In this document: positions 59,980 to 64,000 of the stretch, one piece after another
How positions within the stretch are numbered: the first letter of the stretch is position 1
How the letters are laid out: each line of letters starts with the position of its first letter
DNA from: Phylloscopus collybita
Lineage: Eukaryota; Chordata; Aves; Passeriformes; Phylloscopidae
Reading direction: 5' to 3'
NCBI GenBank assembly: GCA_027886175.1
Contig: JAJNNQ010000026.1
Coordinates: 17,417,501-17,481,500 of the forward strand
DNA: 64,000 nucleotides
The notes under the pieces: model-generated
What the model was told of the DNA's origin: nothing
Database searches by the model: none
The model's input: only the letters and a program-made list of their open reading frames with translations
Translations under genes and position numbers: made by a program

Positions 59980-62036
59980 TTGCTCTTGTTGAGGACTTCA
60001 ATTTCCCAGATGTCTGTAGGAAATAAAATACAGCAGAGATGAAATAGTCCAGGGGGTTCCTGTAGTGTGTGGAAAGTAATGTCCTGAAAGAGCTGGTGAG
60101 GGTGCCAGCTGGGGGAGCTGCCCTATTGGACCTGTTTTTTGTGAACAGAGAAAGGCTTGTGGGTGATGTCATAGCTGGGGGGCTGTCTTGGGCACGGCAC
60201 AAATCTATGACAAAATTATAGTTTTCCATTCTCAGAGAAGTAAGAAGTGGGGATCAAACAAAAGAAGAATTCCAGAATTACATCAGCAACATAAGGAGAA
60301 CTAAGAATCTCCATCTCTTATGGTATGTAGGGGAAACACAGCAACAAAGGATGAATAAAAGGCTGAAGTCCTTAATGCTTTTTTGGCCTCAGTGTTTAAG
60401 TAGTCAGACCAGTTGTTCTCCAAGTACACTGCCCCCTGAGCTGAAAGACAGGGACAGTGAGCAGAATGAGGCCCTCATAATCCAAGGGGAAATGGTCAGT
60501 GCTCTGCTACACCACTTAGACATGCACAAATTTATGGGACCACAGAAGGGTACTGATGGAGATGGTGCAAGAGATTGCCAAGCCACTTTCCATCATTCAC
60601 CAGAAGTCTTGGCTAATCAGTGAGGTCCTAGCTGAGTGGAGGTTAACAAATATGATGCCCATCTACAAGCAGTGCTGGAAGAAGGGTTTGGGGGAGCTAT
60701 AGGCCTGTCAGCCTGCCCTTGGTGCTGGAGAAGGTCATGGAGGAGATCCTCTTGAGCCACCATGCAGCACCTACAGGACAAGCAGAGGATCAGAACTAGC
60801 CAGCAAAGATTTGTGAAAGGCAGGCCCTGCCTGACCAACCTGATTTCCTTCTATGACAAGGTGACCCAGTGGATGAAGGAAAGTGGATGTTGTCTACCTG
60901 GATTTTACTACAGTATTTGATGCTGTCTTTCACATATTTTTCTGGAGAAACTGGCTGTTCATGGCTTGGACATGTGCATTTTTCACTGAGCAAAAAATTG
61001 GTTGGATGGCTGGGTCCAGAAAGTGGCTTAAATCCAGCTGATGGCTGGTCACAGGTGGCATCCCCCAGGACTCAGGTTAGGGGCCAGTCCTGCTTAATAT
61101 CTTTAATAAGGATTTGGATGAGGAAATCCAAGTTCTCCCTCAGTCCATTTTCAGGTGACACCAATTTGGATGGCAGTGTTGATCAGCTGAAGGGCAGGAG
61201 GACACTGCAGAGAGATCTTGACGGGCTGGACCAATAGTCTGAGGCCAAATGTATGAGGCTCAATTAGTCAAAACCCCAGGTCCTGCACTTGGGTCACAAC
61301 AAACCCATGCAGTACTACAGGATGGGGGGGGAGTGGAAGTTTGCTTGTTGAAAAAGGATCTGGGGATGTTGGTCTATGGCAGCTGAAGATGAGCCACTGT
61401 GTACCCAGGTGGCCAAGAAAGCCAATGGCATCCTGGCTTGTATCCAAAACAGTGTGACCAGCAGGACCAGGGCAGTGATTAATCCCCCTGTATAACTGCC
61501 GGCAGCACTGGTGAGGCCACACCCTGAATCTTGTGGAGAGTTTTGGGCCCCCACTACAAGTGTTGGAGTTTTCCCAGAAAAGGGCAATGAAGCTGTTGAA
61601 GGGTCTGGAGCACAAGTCTTGTGGGAAACAGCAGAGAGAGCTGGGTTTGTTTAGTTTGGGGAAAAGGAGGCTCAAGGAAGACCCAAATGCTCTCTACAGC
61701 TTCCCTGAAAGGAGGTTGTAGTGAGATGAGGGTTGTTTTCTTCCCCCAAATAAAAAGATTAGAGGAAATGTCCTCAAGTTACTTGAGGAGACATTTAGAT
61801 TGGACCTTAGGAAAAATTTCTTCACAGAAAGGGTTGTTGAACACTGGAGTGGGCTGCCCAGGGAAGTGATGGAGTCACTGTTCTGGGAGGTATTTAAAAG
61901 ATGTGCAGTTATGGCACCTGGGGACGTGTTTAGTGGTGGAGACAACAGCGTTGGGCTAACACTTGGACTCAGTGATATTAAGGGTCTTTTTTGATGCAGA
62001 GGAGTCTATGGTTCTATTATATTATACTGCAATTTT
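59980..62036 (+). mobile_element. CR1 LINE, copy 4, with endonuclease and RT remnants
   Basis: This is the longest CR1 of the window, about 2.06 kb of a roughly 4.5-kb element, 5'-truncated inside the endonuclease domain. The first readable motif is EDFNFPDVCRK (59,991-60,023), where APE-type LINE endonucleases have Gly-Asp-Phe-Asn. The RT part follows after a gap: YRPVSL (about 60,697), a FVKGRPCLTNLISFYDKVT-like run (60,811-60,866, across frames) and VYLDF-TTVFDAV (60,892-60,927, RT motif A, with its catalytic Asp kept). The RT active-site box reads FSGD (about 61,148-61,159) in place of aromatic-Ala-Asp-Asp, so one catalytic Asp is lost. The 3' UTR contains TTCTTCACAGAAAGGGTTGT and TGGAGTGGGCTGCCCAGGGA (to 61,863), and the end is a decayed GGTTCTATTATATTATACTG tail. 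Stops and frameshifts are frequent; it is inactive. Overlapping open frames of 60-135 codons are pieces of this element or its antisense. Confidence 0.93.
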
Positions 62037-62094
62037 ATGGTTTAGAAAAATATTAATTTTTAGACTTCAGCTACTTTAGGAGGGAAAAAAATAA

Positions 62095-62855
62095 TGTCTT
62101 GGGTTATGGAACCAAAAATGTGTATTCTGTTTCATTTGCTGAAAGCAGCTGGGGAGATGTTCTTCTTTATCTCTTGTGGCTCTGGGAGGAGGAGGGTGGG
62201 TGCCTTCTGATAATGGGCCAGCTGTTAAAACCAGGTGGGGCAGTGTTTCTTATCTCTTTCACTGCAGGTCCTCCCTCCAGGGGAATATTTTCTGCTAATG
62301 GGCCATTAAGACACTCCTAAAAGCACACATGACCAAAGTAGAACATCCACATTCCATCATCCTATTGTGAGATGCTCCACCCAGTGGGGGGAGCCAACCA
62401 TTCCTACCTGGATAAAACTGAGACACAGGGACACAGAAAGTATCCAGCTTCACCCGATTCTTGGAGGAAGACTGGACCCCTTCTCACCACCACTGGACCC
62501 TTGTTCTACAGGATCATCTCTACTCCACCAGAACCACATCTGCCACTCCAGGAGGACTCACTTTTGGACTGCTTCCAACACCCTGACCAACAGGGTGTCA
62601 GGTTGTAGCTCTGACTCTCTCAGGGTTTTCCAAAATTGTTGTTTGTTTGCTGGTGTGGTTGGGTGGTTTTGTTTTTCTACTACATTTGTATTGTTAATAT
62701 TCCTAGTAAAGAACTGTTATTCCTATTCCCAAATCTTTGCCTGAGAGCCCTTAATTGTAAAATTATAATTTGGCGAGGGTGAGGGGTTTACATTCCCCGT
62801 TCTAAGGGAAACTCCAGCTTTCCCTGTCAGACACCACTCTTTCCAAACCAAGACA
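62095..62855 (+). mobile_element. Solo LTR of a second endogenous retrovirus family
   Basis: A 761-bp LTR starts TGTCTTGGGTTATGG and ends TTCCAAACCAAGACA, giving imperfect terminal inverted repeats of about 10 bp (TGTCTTGGGTT against AACCAAGACA reversed). ATAA precedes it (62,091-62,094) and ATAA follows it (62,856-62,859), consistent with a 4-bp target-site duplication, although the A-rich flank makes chance agreement possible. Internal landmarks are CTGCTAATGGGCCATTAAGA, CATCCTATTGTGAGATGCTC, a TATA-like GGATAAAACTGAG (62,410-62,422) and CCTGACCAACAGGGTGTCAG. I recognise this family from songbird genomes. No internal viral sequence is attached. It inserted about 60 bp beyond the end of CR1 copy 4. 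Open frames inside it are not genes. Confidence 0.92.
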
Positions 62856-62859
62856 ATAA

Positions 62860-63195
62860 AAAAACCTCAAACCCATCCAAAACCAAGGTATATCAGTCAA
62901 CATGTCAGATGTATTTTAAGACAATAATTTTGATTTGGGGAGTCTTTAAAATATTTCTTATAATATTTTAAACATGTTGAAGAAAGTTTACAAAAGTTTC
63001 TTACATGTATATTTAATGATCCGTATTTGTAATCAAACATGCAATCATTTTTTGTGAAGAGTCTGCAATTGCCAACTGAATTCTATTTTTTAAGGTAGAA
63101 AATAGAACCATTTTTCTCTCTCCTCCCTGTCAAAAAGCTATACCCCTCTGCTATTTGTACATATAACCTAAACTTTAACCATTGTGCTTTGACCA
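62860..63195. other. AT-rich non-coding DNA, no recognised feature
   Basis: Short AT-rich spacer between the LTR and the less AT-rich block near the end of the window. Confidence 0.6.
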
Positions 63196-63199
63196 AGGT

Positions 63200-64000
63200 A
63201 ACTGGTTAGCAAACAGACGTATGGCTGTGCTCCTCCTCAGTATATCCATGCACTCTCAGTGAAATTGCTTCAGGCCACATTTCAGAGTTGCACTCTCCAT
63301 TGGCTGCATCCCTGGCACTGTTTGGAAATAAGAAACCCTTCTGTAGGGATAACCCAGGTTCTGTTTTACAGTCCCGAGTATGCTGGTCACTTTACAGAGG
63401 AAGAACTGCTGAGCTGTTTCCTTGCCATTGCAAGCGCCATCTCTCCAGTATTCGCTTGGTCAAATATTCCACACTTTTTAAGCACGTGTAAAGGATTACA
63501 GAAAGCCCTATGTTCATCTCCAGAGAGCAGCCAGAAAGGGTTAAACAAAATCAACCCTGACAATACTAGAAACAGTTCTCTCAGTGTGTGTTGGTTCACT
63601 GCTCCACAGGGCATAGCAGATGTTGTGTCTGGTAGTAAGAAGGGCCCAGGAGGTGTGAGCTGTCAATCACTTTTTTTCCTAACTACAGGCTGTGCTATGG
63701 ATATGAAGCAAGACTAAAACAATCTGTCTCAGCTGGGGTGTGTGAGGTATCAATAACCCTTGGCAGAGGTGTCAAGAGCCTTGCTGGAATCAAACTACCC
63801 TGCTGACCAGCTGCTTAGCAAGTTAACAAGGCAGCATTCAGTGCTCGCTGCCCTCCCAGCCCAACAATTAACACAACTGGAGCAGGGCTCTGCTGAAATG
63901 CAGGAGGAGCCTCGCTGCATTGCCCTTGCGCTGGTGACAAAGAGATGCAGAGTTCTTTATTCAGAAGCATCCGTAAAAACATGTGAGGAGTGAGAGAAAC
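63200..64000. other. Less AT-rich terminal block, possible conserved element
   Basis: Composition is more balanced than in most of the window and CpGs are kept (63,221, 63,375, 63,435, 63,454, 63,485, 63,857, 63,913, 63,930, 63,970). A 152-codon open frame (63,259-63,717) and one of 77 codons (63,760-63,993) cross it, but neither shows a domain or good flanking splice signals. It could hold an exon or regulatory element that continues beyond the window. Weak call. Confidence 0.25.

Noticed and set aside
60351..61945. Many open frames of 60-135 codons on both strands
   Set aside because: They are fragments of the decayed CR1 coding region, its 3' UTR, or its antisense strand.
1..64000. tRNA, rRNA, CRISPR arrays, insertion sequences, integrons or operons
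   Set aside because: Searched by eye for B-box sequences, regularly spaced repeats and gene clusters; none found, and the repeats present mark this as bird nuclear DNA.

Overview
This window looks like nuclear DNA from a bird, most likely a songbird. It holds four fragments of CR1 (Chicken Repeat 1) LINEs, three of them with the family's degenerate ATTCTRTGA-type 3' tail. It also holds three solo retroviral LTRs that I recognise as families abundant in passerine genomes. The base composition is AT-rich, there is no CpG island, and no open reading frame looks like a known protein. There are no operons, ribosome binding sites, CRISPR arrays or other prokaryotic features. I read it as part of a gene desert or a very long intron.

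Layout. 1-1,550 is unremarkable. 1,555-2,346 is CR1 copy 1 (+). 2,350-7,600 is featureless AT-rich DNA. 7,665-8,280 is a GC-richer patch with an imperfect repeat of about 153 bp. 8,618-8,728 is an A/C-rich tract, followed by a weak protein-like stretch on the minus strand (9,430-9,720). Two MIR-type SINE relics lie at 11,271-11,660. 19,480-19,550 combines a hairpin with a 25-bp tandem pair. 21,075-21,690 is CR1 copy 2 (-). Further MIR relics lie near 26,510, 26,995 and 55,755. The block from 29,470 to 30,335 ends in a 45-nt uninterrupted A tract and may be a retrocopy; a strong CTCF-type motif lies just beyond it. 31,422-31,490 is a palindromic MITE-like relic. 38,449 to about 38,860 is a degraded LTR. 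42,992-43,182 is a T/G-only tract. 48,110-48,383 is CR1 copy 3. 51,210-51,413 is flanked by textbook splice signals and is the best candidate for an exon, probably of a non-coding RNA. 54,433-55,024 is a solo LTR. 59,980-62,036 is the longest CR1 (endonuclease end, reverse transcriptase, 3' end), and 62,095-62,855 is another solo LTR only about 60 bp further on.

Between the repeats, several blocks look like conserved non-coding elements (about 14.7, 20.2, 24.7, 28.5, 36.1, 36.9, 53.6 and 63.5 kb). They keep CpGs in AT-rich surroundings and cluster homeodomain, POU, RUNX or AP-1 type sites. The most interesting is 36.6-37.2 kb, where a degenerate module occurs twice at an offset of exactly 300 bp. 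If these blocks are enhancers, the window would be part of the regulatory landscape of a developmental gene outside it. Conservation could not be tested from one sequence, so this is inference. I found no convincing new biological system; the items worth testing are the duplicated module, the spliced-exon candidate and the CTCF motif.
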